DNA of 37,785 nucleotides from Clostridia bacterium (GTDB taxonomy: Bacteria > Bacillota > Clostridia > Oscillospirales > CAG-382): positions 1 to 37,785 of the forward strand of contig JAFQHW010000029.1 of the NCBI GenBank assembly GCA_017397805.1. The letters are read 5' to 3'. The first letter of the stretch is position 1, and each line of letters begins with the position of its first letter. Made by a program: the position numbers and the translations under genes. Of the stretch, positions 17,970-25,718 are shown piece by piece. The notes beneath the pieces are model-generated. The model saw only the letters and a list, made by a program, of their open reading frames with translations, was not told where the DNA came from and did no database searches.

Positions 17970-19709
17970 ATGAGTGACAAAATATTGTTGCTTGGTAACG
18001 GGGCAGTTGCTCGCGGATTGTATGAGGCAGGTTGTAAGTTCGTCTCCAGCTATCCCGGCACTCCTTCTACCGAGATAACCGAGTTTGCCGCACAGTATGA
18101 TGAAATATATGCGGAATGGGCGCCTAACGAAAAGGTTGCATTTGAGGCTGCTGTAGGTGCTTCTATTGCAGGCGCACGTTCCTTCACCGCTATGAAGCAC
18201 GTGGGTCTTAACGTAGCGGCAGATCCTTTGTTTACGGCTTCTTATACGGGCGTAAACGGCGGCTTCGTTATCGGTGTTGCCGATGACCCCGCAATGCATT
18301 CTTCTCAGAACGAGCAGGATTCCCGTCATTATGCCATAGCCGCAAAGCTTCCGATGCTTGAGCCTTCGGATTCTACCGAGTGCCTTGAGTTTACAAAAGC
18401 GGCTTTTGAGCTTTCCGAGAAATTTGACACTCCCGTTATTCTCAGACTTTGTACGAGAGTGGCACATTCTCAAAGCATAACGGCACTTTCTGACAGAATT
18501 GAACTACCTCTTAAAGAATATGTAAAGAATCCCCAAAAATATATCATGAACCCAGGCAACGCGGTAAGAAGACATCCGGTTGTTGAACAGCGCACTTTTG
18601 ATATTGCTGAGTTTGCCAAGACTTCTTCTCTTAACAGAGTTGAGTGGGGTGACAAGGCTATAGGCATTATAGCTTCGGGCGCTTCTTATTTGTACGCAAA
18701 AGAAGTGTTCGGTGACAAGGCTTCTTACTTAAAATTGGGTATCGTTAACCCCATTAACGCTGATATGGTTAAGGATTTTGCCTCTAAGGTTGAAGAGCTT
18801 TACGTTATAGAAGAGCTCGACCCCGTTATCGAGAGCTTTTGCAAGGCAAACGGTATCGCGTGTCACGGCAAGGATATGCTTCCCATATGCGGTGAATTTT
18901 CTCAGGAGCTTCTTAAAAAGATGCTTTTGGGTGAGGAAAATGCGGTTAACAGCTACGAGGGTAACGTTCCCGTAAGACCTCCCGTAATGTGCCCCGGTTG
19001 TCCTCACAGAGGACTTTTCTACGTTCTCAAAAAGCTTAAGCTTACAGTGCTTGGTGATATCGGATGTTACACATTGGGCGGTGCGGCACCCCTTACTGCT
19101 CTTGATACCACCATTTGCATGGGCGCTTCTGTTTCCGGCCTTCACGGCTTCAACAAGGTTCGCCCCGATAGCTCCGATAAGACGGTTGCTGTTATCGGTG
19201 ACTCTACGTTTATGCATTCCGGCATGACCGGCCTTACAGATATTGCGTATAACCGCAGTGTTTCAACGGTTTTGGTTCTTGATAACCATATAACGGGTAT
19301 GACGGGACATCAGCAGAATCCTTGCACAGGTCTTACCCTCAAGAATGTTCCCGTAGAACCTATTAAAATCGAAGACGTATGTGCCGCAGTAGGCATTAAG
19401 CGCGTTCGCGTAATAGACCCTAACGATATAAAAGAAACGGAAGCAGCAATTAAGGAAGAGCTTAAAGTTGAAGAGCCTTCCGTTATCATCGCTCGCCGTC
19501 CTTGTGCTTTGCTGAAAAAGGTTAATTACGGCTGTAAATATACGGTTGATTCCGATAGCTGTAAGTCTTGTCGCTTGTGTATGGGCATAGGCTGTCCCGC
19601 TATCAGCTTTAAGGACGGAAAAGCTTCTATCGACCAAACCCTTTGCGTAGGCTGCGGTCTTTGCGAAACTATGTGTAATTTCGGTGCGATAAGGAAGGTG
19701 CAGTTATGA
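17970..19709 (+). CDS. iorA: Indolepyruvate:ferredoxin oxidoreductase, alpha subunit
   Basis: A 579-residue oxygen-sensitive enzyme that oxidatively decarboxylates aryl pyruvates (from aromatic amino acids) to aryl-acetyl-CoA, reducing ferredoxin. N-terminal pyrimidine domain begins with GNGAVARGLYEAGCKFVSSYPGTPSTEI; the thiamine-diphosphate domain has CPGCPHRGLFYVL and GDIGCYTLG; the C-terminus is a two-cluster ferredoxin domain with CKSCRLCMGIGCP and CVGCGLCETMC. ATG 17970 is favoured because AGAGG sits nine bases upstream; an ATG at 17964 is in frame but only three bases from it. The stop overlaps iorB by four bases (ATGA). Indicates amino acid fermentation. Confidence 0.96.
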   Translation: MSDKILLLGNGAVARGLYEAGCKFVSSYPGTPSTEITEFAAQYDEIYAEWAPNEKVAFEAAVGASIAGARSFTAMKHVGLNVAADPLFTASYTGVNGGFVIGVADDPAMHSSQNEQDSRHYAIAAKLPMLEPSDSTECLEFTKAAFELSEKFDTPVILRLCTRVAHSQSITALSDRIELPLKEYVKNPQKYIMNPGNAVRRHPVVEQRTFDIAEFAKTSSLNRVEWGDKAIGIIASGASYLYAKEVFGDKASYLKLGIVNPINADMVKDFASKVEELYVIEELDPVIESFCKANGIACHGKDMLPICGEFSQELLKKMLLGEENAVNSYEGNVPVRPPVMCPGCPHRGLFYVLKKLKLTVLGDIGCYTLGGAAPLTALDTTICMGASVSGLHGFNKVRPDSSDKTVAVIGDSTFMHSGMTGLTDIAYNRSVSTVLVLDNHITGMTGHQQNPCTGLTLKNVPVEPIKIEDVCAAVGIKRVRVIDPNDIKETEAAIKEELKVEEPSVIIARRPCALLKKVNYGCKYTVDSDSCKSCRLCMGIGCPAISFKDGKASIDQTLCVGCGLCETMCNFGAIRKVQL

Positions 19710-20281
19710 GTACTACAAACATTATGATAGCAGGTGTAGGCGGTCAGGGCTCACTTCTTGCAAGCCGCGTTTTAGGCGCACTTGCCATAAACAAGGGCTT
19801 TGACGTTAAGGTTTCCGAGGTTCACGGTATGTCTCAGCGCGGCGGTAGTGTTGTTACCTACGTGAGATACTCCGAAGAGAAGGTAGCATCTCCCGTAATT
19901 TGCAGAGGCGAGGCAGATTTTCTCCTTTGCTTCGAACAGCTTGAAGCGGCTCGTTGGATAGAGTATTTGAAGCCCGACGGTGTTTTGGTTGTCAATACTC
20001 AAAAAATGCTTCCCATGCCCGTTATAACGGGTGCCGCAGAATATCCCGAAGGGATAATCGACGACTTAAAAGCAAAGGGTGTAAAGGTAATTGCTCTTGA
20101 TGCTTTAAAGCTTGCGGCAGAAGCAGGCAGCGAAAAGGCTGTTAATATAGTGCTGATAGGTGCATTTGCCCGTTTTTGCGAATTTTCCAAGGAAGAAGTG
20201 GAAGCTTGTATAAGAAGCTGCGTGCCCGCTAAATTCCTTGATATAAATCTCAAGGCGTTTGAGCTTGGTTATAACGCGTAA
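19706..20281 (+). CDS. iorB: Indolepyruvate:ferredoxin oxidoreductase, beta subunit
   Basis: A 191-residue gamma-domain subunit of 2-oxoacid oxidoreductases. It starts with the family glycine loop IAGVGGQGSLLASRVLG and has SEVHGMSQRGGSVVTYVRY, typical of IorB. It pairs with IorA, translated from an ATGA overlap. Length is standard for the subunit. Confidence 0.95.
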   Translation: MSTTNIMIAGVGGQGSLLASRVLGALAINKGFDVKVSEVHGMSQRGGSVVTYVRYSEEKVASPVICRGEADFLLCFEQLEAARWIEYLKPDGVLVVNTQKMLPMPVITGAAEYPEGIIDDLKAKGVKVIALDALKLAAEAGSEKAVNIVLIGAFARFCEFSKEEVEACIRSCVPAKFLDINLKAFELGYNA

Positions 20282-20326
20282 AAGTAAAAAAAGTTATCAA
20301 AAAGACAAGTTTTATTAAAAAAACAC

Positions 20327-20355
20327 TTGACAAATAGCAAAAAATGTTATATACT
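20327..20355 (+). promoter_or_regulatory. Sigma-A promoter of rpmB
   Basis: TTGACA (20327-20332), 17-base spacer, TATACT (20350-20355), about 34 bases before the rpmB ATG. The region upstream is A-rich, which may act as an UP-like element. Confidence 0.8.
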
Positions 20356-20388
20356 TTTGTGGTACGATGATTGAACGGGGGTGTCACA

Positions 20389-20577
20389 ATGGCAAAATGT
20401 GAATATTGCGATAAGACAGTAGGCTTCGGCCACAATGTTTCTCACTCTAACAGAAAGAGCAACAGAACTTGGAAACCCAATATCAGAAAGGTTAAGGCCG
20501 TTGTTAACGGTGCTACCAAGTCTGTTCATATCTGCTCTCGTTGCTTGCGTTCCGGCAAGGTTCAGAGAACTGTCTAA
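20389..20577 (+). CDS. rpmB: 50S ribosomal protein L28
   Basis: A 62-residue L28, component of the large subunit. It has GFGHNVSHSNRKSNRTWKPNI and ends KVQRTV. The cysteine pairs CEYC (residues 4-7) and CSRC (about 50-53) mark the zinc-binding form. ATG 20389 has a GGGGGTG site; the frame extends six codons upstream to a TTG without one. It is a single-gene unit with its own promoter and terminator. Confidence 0.96.
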   Translation: MAKCEYCDKTVGFGHNVSHSNRKSNRTWKPNIRKVKAVVNGATKSVHICSRCLRSGKVQRTV

Positions 20578-20599
20578 TTTAAAATAGCAATTAAACAAG

Positions 20600-20638
20600 G
20601 GGCTGTTGCATAATCGGCAATAGCCCTCGCGTTTTTTT
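20600..20638 (+). terminator. Intrinsic terminator of rpmB
   Basis: GGGCTGTTGC (20600-20609) pairs with GCAATAGCCC (20617-20626), ten pairs including one G-T, followed by seven T at 20632-20638. Confidence 0.88.
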
Positions 20639-20647
20639 GTCAGAAGC

Positions 20648-20676
20648 TTGACATTTACAGGCATTTATGTTATTTT
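20648..20676 (+). promoter_or_regulatory. Sigma-A promoter of ilvBN
   Basis: TTGACA (20648-20653), 17-base spacer, TATTTT (20671-20676). The leader to ilvB is only about 55 bases, too short for a T-box or a leader-peptide attenuator, which is unusual for branched-chain amino acid genes in Firmicutes. Confidence 0.72.
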
Positions 20677-20737
20677 GGGTTGAGTCTTCTAAAATTCGGT
20701 AATGATGCTTAAACTTGATTTAAAGAGGAGTATAGAT

Positions 20738-22405
20738 ATGCGTTTAAGCGGTTCTGATATTCTTGTAAGAACTTTAATAGAGCAGGGGTGCACTACCGTT
20801 TTCGGATATCCCGGCGGTCAGATACTCGATGTGTACGATTCTCTGTATAAATACGGTGATGAGATAAAGCACGTGCTTACCGCTCACGAGCAAGGTGCGG
20901 CACACGCCGCGGACGGTTATGCCCGAACAACGGGAGAGGTTGGTGTGGTAATATCCACTTCGGGTCCCGGTGCTACCAATTTGGTAACCGGTATAGCAAC
21001 TGCTTATCTTGACTCTGTTCCCATGGTTGCGGTTTGCGGCAACGTGCCTACCACTCAAATCGGTACGGACAGCTTTCAGGAAATCGACATTACGGGTATA
21101 ACTTTGCCTATTACGAAGCACAACTACTTTGTAAGTGACGTTTCTGATCTTGCAGACGTTATCAGAGAAGCGTTTTGCCTTGCAAAATCGGGCAGACCGG
21201 GCCCCGTGCTCATCGATATTCCTAAGGACGTACAAAGTGCTGTGGGCGAATATTTCCCCTCAGAAAAGGTGTCTAAAGCAGAACCGTTTGCCGCAAAGGA
21301 CATAAGAATAGACGAAGCGGCCGCTTGCATTAATTCATCGGAACGTCCGTGTATATATTTTGGCGGCGGTGTGTTGGCATCGGATGCTACGGATGAGCTT
21401 ATCCAATTAGCTGATAAGCTTGATTCTCCCATAGCCTGTTCCATGATGGGACTTTCCGTTTTACCTACGAACCACCCCCGATTTTTGGGCATGGAAGGTA
21501 TGCACGGCCGTTACAGCGCTTCCAAAGTCATGTGCATGGCGGATTGTATTATTGCTTTGGGCGTACGCTTCAGTGATCGCGCCACGGGCAACGTAGAAAA
21601 ATTTGCCCAAAGCGCCAAGGTCGTTCATATTGATATAGACGGCTCGGAGCTGTCAAAAAACGTTATGGCGAGTCACGGTCTTCGCGGCGATATAAAAGAA
21701 ACACTGAAAAAGCTTTTACCGTTGTTAAATAAAAAAGAATTGCTCCAGTGGCAAAAGGAGATAAACGCCGTTAAGATCGCAGAAACTGAGCTTGCCGACA
21801 ACCGTTCGGGGCTTACACCTGCAAACGTGCTGAAAAGGCTGAATAAGCGTTTGACGGCAAATACTGCCGTGGCAACAGACGTGGGGCAACATCAGCTTTG
21901 GGCGGCGCAGAGCTTAAAATTTGATTCCTCAAGGCGTTTTTTGACCAGCGGTGGACTTGGCACTATGGGATACGGGCTTGGTGCGGCAATAGGTGCGGCA
22001 TACGGTACGGGCGAGCGCAGTGTTTTGATAACCGGCGACGGTAGCTTCGGTATGAATTTGAACGAGCTTGCCACAGCCGTAAGCTATAACGTGCCTTTGG
22101 TTGTTCTTATTATGAATAACGGCGCACTCGGTATGGTTCGCCAGTGGCAAAAACTGTTTTTCGATAAGCGGTATTCGCAATCCACTTTAGATAGAAAAAC
22201 GGATTTTGTTCAAGTGGCGAAGGCTTTTGGTGCTGACGGCTGTGCTGTTTTCACCGAGGAGGAGCTTGAAAATGCGTTGGATAGTGCTTTTGCGTCCAAC
22301 TGTGTTTACGTCATAGATTGTGCCGTTGATAAGGACGAGCTCGTTATGCCTATGCTTGTGCCCGGCGGTTCTCTTGACGAAATAATAGTTAAAGAAGGTA
22401 AATAA
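20738..22405 (+). CDS. ilvB: Acetolactate synthase, large (catalytic) subunit
   Basis: A 555-residue thiamine-diphosphate enzyme, first common step of valine/leucine (and isoleucine) synthesis: two pyruvates give 2-acetolactate. The catalytic glutamate lies in TAHEQGAAHAADGYAR; the cofactor site has GDGSFGMNLNELATAV and MNNGALGMVRQWQ. Length agrees with biosynthetic AHAS. ATG 20738 has AGAGGAG seven bases upstream; an ATG at 20702 is in frame but has no site. ilvN follows after two bases. The rest of the pathway is not in the window. Confidence 0.96.
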   Translation: MRLSGSDILVRTLIEQGCTTVFGYPGGQILDVYDSLYKYGDEIKHVLTAHEQGAAHAADGYARTTGEVGVVISTSGPGATNLVTGIATAYLDSVPMVAVCGNVPTTQIGTDSFQEIDITGITLPITKHNYFVSDVSDLADVIREAFCLAKSGRPGPVLIDIPKDVQSAVGEYFPSEKVSKAEPFAAKDIRIDEAAACINSSERPCIYFGGGVLASDATDELIQLADKLDSPIACSMMGLSVLPTNHPRFLGMEGMHGRYSASKVMCMADCIIALGVRFSDRATGNVEKFAQSAKVVHIDIDGSELSKNVMASHGLRGDIKETLKKLLPLLNKKELLQWQKEINAVKIAETELADNRSGLTPANVLKRLNKRLTANTAVATDVGQHQLWAAQSLKFDSSRRFLTSGGLGTMGYGLGAAIGAAYGTGERSVLITGDGSFGMNLNELATAVSYNVPLVVLIMNNGALGMVRQWQKLFFDKRYSQSTLDRKTDFVQVAKAFGADGCAVFTEEELENALDSAFASNCVYVIDCAVDKDELVMPMLVPGGSLDEIIVKEGK

Positions 22406-22407
22406 GT

Positions 22408-22914
22408 ATGAGCAGATATACAGTTGCGGTGCTTGTTCGCAACCAGTTCGGTGTTCTAAACCGTGTAACGAGTCTTTTCAGACGTAGGCAGTTCAATATT
22501 AACTCCCTTACCGTCAGCGAAACCGAATCGGCAGATTTTTCACGCATTACTGTGAATTTTGAAGGCGAAGAAGCCTACAAACAACAGTTGATAAATCAGC
22601 TTTATAAACTGCCCGACGTTTGTTCCATAAAAGAGCTTGAAAGCGAAACCACAGTCAGTTGTGAGCTTTTGCTTATAAAAATGGAGAACAGTCCCGAAAC
22701 CCGCGAAGAGATACGAGTTGCGGCAGAAGCCTTCGGTGCTCAAATCGTTGATTACTCAAAAGAAGCTATTATTTACCGTTTGTCCGACGACAGTCGAAGA
22801 ATTGACGATTTTATAAATTTGATGCGCGATTATACCATCCTTGAGATATGCCGAACAGGAAGCGTTTCTCTGGAAAAAGGCAGTACAACCATCAGAAAGG
22901 TTACTCTTTTTTAG
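22408..22914 (+). CDS. ilvN: Acetolactate synthase, small (regulatory) subunit
   Basis: A 168-residue regulatory subunit that activates IlvB and gives feedback inhibition by valine. The N-terminal ACT domain is clear (YTVAVLVRNQFGVLNRVTSLF, RRQFNINSLTVSETE), followed by the C-terminal domain ending with the usual RTGSVSLEKG. Length is standard. Two bases separate it from ilvB, and the lipoprotein promoter starts right after its stop. Confidence 0.95.
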   Translation: MSRYTVAVLVRNQFGVLNRVTSLFRRRQFNINSLTVSETESADFSRITVNFEGEEAYKQQLINQLYKLPDVCSIKELESETTVSCELLLIKMENSPETREEIRVAAEAFGAQIVDYSKEAIIYRLSDDSRRIDDFINLMRDYTILEICRTGSVSLEKGSTTIRKVTLF

Positions 22915-22916
22915 TC

Positions 22917-22945
22917 TTGACAAAGGTTTGGGAATGTATTATCAT
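22917..22945 (+). promoter_or_regulatory. Sigma-A promoter of the small lipoprotein gene
   Basis: TTGACA (22917-22922), 17-base spacer, TATCAT (22940-22945), starting three bases after the ilvN stop. Confidence 0.7.
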
Positions 22946-22977
22946 AAATCCATAGACGTTATAAGCGAGGATGAAAA

Positions 22978-23409
22978 ATGAAAAAATATTTTGCTTTTGC
23001 ATTGGCACTTATTATGATGCTTTCCGTTGCCGCTTGCGGCGGTGACGAAGGTGAAGGTGAGGAATCTTCTCCCTACGTTGTTATGACGCCGTTTGGACCT
23101 TCACCGCAATTTGATACGCCTATAGTTGTTGACCCCGATGATCCGTTTACGGGCACTTGGGAAGACGAGGAAGAGGGGATAATGTCCGTGTTCTATACCT
23201 TCACCGGCGACGGCAGAGGGGTTGTGGATATAACGGATATAAGATATTATTTTGAGTATAGTTTTGAAGGTTCAACTCTGACTTTACGTACTTATCCCGA
23301 TACAATGGATGAATATCAGGAACGGGTTTTCGAGTATAAGGTTGAAGGTAACATGTTGCATTTAACTGACACCACCGGCACCGATATTTGGAGAAAGTAT
23401 ATATATTAA
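22978..23409 (+). CDS. Small lipoprotein of unknown function (DUF5640-like)
   Basis: A 143-residue secreted lipoprotein. The signal peptide (about 1-18) ends in lipobox SVAAC, so C19 would be lipidated and the protein held on the outer face of the membrane. An acidic linker follows, then a single small domain of about 85 residues starting FTGTWEDEEEG and rich in beta-strand patterns (YTFTGDGRG, YFEYSFEGSTLTL), which I recognise as like the DUF5640 beta-barrel family common in Clostridia. No function is known. It has its own promoter and terminator. Confidence 0.75.
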   Translation: MKKYFAFALALIMMLSVAACGGDEGEGEESSPYVVMTPFGPSPQFDTPIVVDPDDPFTGTWEDEEEGIMSVFYTFTGDGRGVVDITDIRYYFEYSFEGSTLTLRTYPDTMDEYQERVFEYKVEGNMLHLTDTTGTDIWRKYIY

Positions 23410-23420
23410 TCTAATAAAAT

Positions 23421-23463
23421 ACGGCTGTAAAGGAACCGTGAAAAGTTCTTTTACAGCCGTTTG
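23421..23463. terminator. Bidirectional terminator between convergent genes
   Basis: ACGGCTGTAAAGGAAC (23421-23436) and GTTCTTTTACAGCCGT (23445-23460) form a 16-base stem with one G-T pair and an 8-base loop. T-rich sequence follows on both strands, so it can serve the lipoprotein gene and the convergent 77-residue gene. Confidence 0.85.
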
Positions 23464-23475
23464 TTTATGCAAAAA

Positions 23476-23709
23476 TTATTCGTGCTCAGCAAGCCAAGCT
23501 TCAACTTTGTTCTTAGCTATTCTCTTTATGTCTTCTGTGGGATAGGGACTTTCTTCGCCGCCGTTAACATAAAGGAAATAAGAGCCTGTTGCGGTTTGAT
23601 AAAGGCTTTCTTCGTAGCCCTTAGCATCACCAAAACAACCAACGCAAGCTTTTTTTACGAGAGTAGCGTTATCGGTATCGTATTCACATTTGCAAATCGT
23701 CTTTTTCAT
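23476..23709 (-). CDS. Small cysteine-containing protein of unknown function
   Basis: A 77-residue cytosolic protein. I have a sense of similar small proteins in Clostridia (YDTD, GD..GYEE.LY, YF.Y.NGG..S.Y) but know no function. In this copy four cysteines are spaced as C6-x-C8 and C22-x-x-C25, a layout able to bind a metal. The C-terminus KVEAWLAEHE looks helical. ATG 23709 is favoured because GGAG lies 7 bases upstream; a TTG two codons earlier is too close. It has its own consensus-like promoter and shares a terminator with the convergent lipoprotein gene. Confidence 0.72.
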   Translation of the reverse strand: MKKTICKCEYDTDNATLVKKACVGCFGDAKGYEESLYQTATGSYFLYVNGGEESPYPTEDIKRIAKNKVEAWLAEHE

Positions 23710-23741
23710 TGTCAAACTCCTTAATTTGTATTATCATAGAT

Positions 23742-23770
23742 ATTATAATGTTTTCGGCATAAACAGTCAA
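23742..23770 (-). promoter_or_regulatory. Sigma-A promoter of the 77-residue gene
   Basis: On the minus strand TTGACT (23765-23770), 17-base spacer, TATAAT (23742-23747). Confidence 0.78.
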
Positions 23771-23819
23771 CATACAATTAGTAGAAAAATGAGCGATAAT
23801 TAGGGCACGGCTTTTTGTA

Positions 23820-23920
23820 TTTTACACAAAAAGTGTGCTTAACAGGGGTAAAAGACTGCGTTAACCCTTTGTGCGAAGTTTTTTTAAAAAGTCCCACACT
23901 AGGTCTGACGACTTCGCAGG
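23820..23920. repeat. Intergenic cluster of inverted repeats
   Basis: This stretch of the 273-base gap between two minus-strand genes holds ACACaaaaaGTGT (23824-23836) and TGCGAAGT (23872-23879) matched exactly by ACTTCGCA (23911-23918). The 31-base loop of the latter includes TTTTTTAAAAA. There is no ORF of note. It could be a structured RNA, a mobile-repeat relic or chance. Confidence 0.4.
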
Positions 23921-23931
23921 TACTCGCAACA

Positions 23932-23964
23932 AAAACAAGGGCGACATTTAATGCCGCCCTTTGT
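23932..23964 (-). terminator. Terminator of the solute-binding protein gene
   Basis: ACAAGGGCGACAT (23935-23947) pairs with ATGCCGCCCTTTGT (23951-23964) around a very small loop; on the minus strand a T-rich run (GTTTTTGTT) follows. Confidence 0.75.
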
Positions 23965-23982
23965 TACGTGTGATCGCAAATC

Positions 23983-25563
23983 TTAGTCTATGCTGATGGG
24001 CTTCTGAGCGTTAGCCTTTACCTTTTCGGTAAGGAGGCCAAGGTTCATTTCGATAACGTCTTTCTGACCGTCAACACGGGAAGCGATTTCGGTGTTAAGC
24101 TGTTCAACCAAACCGGTTGTTGCCAAAAGGCTACCGTAAACCTGACCAAGGTCATAAACACGAGAACCGAATACGATGTCGAGGATTTCTGCGGAATCGG
24201 GATCCTGTGCATCGCCTCTCTTAAGCTGCTTCTCATAGTATTCAGGAGTCAAATAATCCTTGCTGTATGCTGCGAGAGCGTCGATGATGATACCGAGCTG
24301 CTTTGCATTTTCGCCGGTCAAAGAAGCGTGCTTGGGAACAAAGAGAACGCTGGTGGTGTGTGCGCCCATGTTGTGATAATATCTGTCGTCTGCTGCGTTG
24401 TACTTAGGAATGGGAAGGAAACCGAAGTCATCTTCCATATCTCTAAAGTAGGGAAGGTGGATAAGAGAAGTCATGTAGAAAAGACCTCTGCCTTCTTTGA
24501 AAGCGTTGGTAACGGTCATTTCGTAAACGTCTTCGCCTTCGTACTTGTCCTTGTAGATGTCAAGGTCAGCAACGAGAACGTCGTTAGTGTTGAGGTAAAG
24601 GTTAACAGCATCGGTCAATGCGGGATAGCCTGCACCGGTAGGAAGGTCAAGAACAGGCTCGTCGCTTGCGTTCTTGTCGATGATCTTGTTGCCGCTTGCG
24701 AGGAAGTGGTTGTAAAGGTTGGAAGTTTCGGTAAGCAAACCGTAAGTATCAAATTCGTCTCTTACGCCGTCAGCCTTGGAGTCGTGACCGAAGCCGGTGA
24801 CGATTTCCTTGAATTTTTCAAAGGTCCATTCGCCGTTCTTTGCCATATCGTAAAGATCCTGAGGGTTGCCGCCGTTTTCTTCGTAAAGGTCCTTGTTGAA
24901 GAGGATTACGAACGTACCGTCGTTATCGTAGGTGTTGATATCGCCGAGTGCGTAGTAAAGCTCATCACAGTAAGAAAGGTCTTCAAGAGCGTACTGGTCC
25001 CACCAAGGCTTGGAGAAGTCAATACCTAAATCGTTAAGGTCAGCAAGAAGACCGTCCTGTACGAAGGAGAAGTAATAGAAGTAAGACTCAAAGCAGAAGT
25101 CATACTTAGAGGTACCGCCGAGAATATCGTTGTTGAGTTCTGTACGAATTTCGCCTGCGGTGCTGGTGCTCATTTCACCGGTAACGGTGCAGTTATAAGC
25201 AGCCTGTACGTCATCAAGAACGTGCTTCTTAGCAGCGTTGATGTTGGTCATAGTGCCGTCTTCGGAGTCTTCCCAAATAACTTCACCCTGGAAGTCGATA
25301 GTGGGCTTACCAAAGCCGAACCAACGCTGAAGGATGTAAAACTCACGACCGCCCATATCAACAGCTTCGGGAAGCATATCGTGGTATACAACGTCACTGT
25401 TGGAACCGGAGTTGCTTTCGTTAACGTTACCGGAAATAACGCTACCTTGAGAGTTGTTGTCGCCGGTAGAGGATGTGTCGCCTTCTTTATCGTCGCCGCC
25501 GCAAGCTACGAAGCAAGCTGCAACCATAATGAGAGCTAACAACGCACAAAGAATTTTTTTCAT
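23983..25563 (-). CDS. Extracellular solute-binding lipoprotein (ABC importer, family 1 type)
   Basis: A 526-residue binding protein, probably for a sugar or oligosaccharide, anchored outside the membrane. The signal peptide ends in lipobox FVAC (C20), followed by a low-complexity Ser/Gly/Asn linker to about residue 60 and then the two-lobed binding domain, with segments such as DGTFVILFNKDLYEENGG and GEWTFEKFKEIV typical of the family. ATG 25563 has AAGGAGAAAG. There are no permease or ATPase genes next to it: it is a single-gene unit with its own promoter and terminator, so its transporter is either elsewhere or shared. The ligand cannot be assigned. Confidence 0.85.
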   Translation of the reverse strand: MKKILCALLALIMVAACFVACGGDDKEGDTSSTGDNNSQGSVISGNVNESNSGSNSDVVYHDMLPEAVDMGGREFYILQRWFGFGKPTIDFQGEVIWEDSEDGTMTNINAAKKHVLDDVQAAYNCTVTGEMSTSTAGEIRTELNNDILGGTSKYDFCFESYFYYFSFVQDGLLADLNDLGIDFSKPWWDQYALEDLSYCDELYYALGDINTYDNDGTFVILFNKDLYEENGGNPQDLYDMAKNGEWTFEKFKEIVTGFGHDSKADGVRDEFDTYGLLTETSNLYNHFLASGNKIIDKNASDEPVLDLPTGAGYPALTDAVNLYLNTNDVLVADLDIYKDKYEGEDVYEMTVTNAFKEGRGLFYMTSLIHLPYFRDMEDDFGFLPIPKYNAADDRYYHNMGAHTTSVLFVPKHASLTGENAKQLGIIIDALAAYSKDYLTPEYYEKQLKRGDAQDPDSAEILDIVFGSRVYDLGQVYGSLLATTGLVEQLNTEIASRVDGQKDVIEMNLGLLTEKVKANAQKPISID

Positions 25564-25595
25564 ACTCTTTCTCCTTATGTAGAATTGTTACATTA

Positions 25596-25624
25596 ATTAT
25601 ATCATATACCTTTTGCTAAGTCAA
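25596..25624 (-). promoter_or_regulatory. Sigma-A promoter of the solute-binding protein gene
   Basis: On the minus strand TTGACT (25619-25624), 17-base spacer, TATAAT (25596-25601), giving a leader of about 25 bases. Confidence 0.8.
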
Positions 25625-25681
25625 TAGTTTTTTTGCATTTTGAGGGCCTATGACGTTATTAAAAATCGAGATATTATGCAC

Positions 25682-25710
25682 TTGACAGAGGGAAAGGAGT
25701 GATGTAAAAT
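25682..25710 (+). promoter_or_regulatory. Sigma-A promoter of the threonylcarbamoyl-AMP synthase gene
   Basis: TTGACA (25682-25687), 17-base spacer, TAAAAT (25705-25710). A GGAAAGGAG inside the spacer looks like a ribosome site but lies upstream of the expected start of transcription (about 25716-25718), so it would not be in the message. Confidence 0.65.
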
Positions 25711-25718
25711 AATGAACG

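Noticed and set aside
17868..18473. Long minus-strand extension upstream of yunB
   Set aside because: It lies antisense to iorA and to its consensus promoter; yunB has a well-placed ribosome site at 17867 and a membrane anchor starting there.
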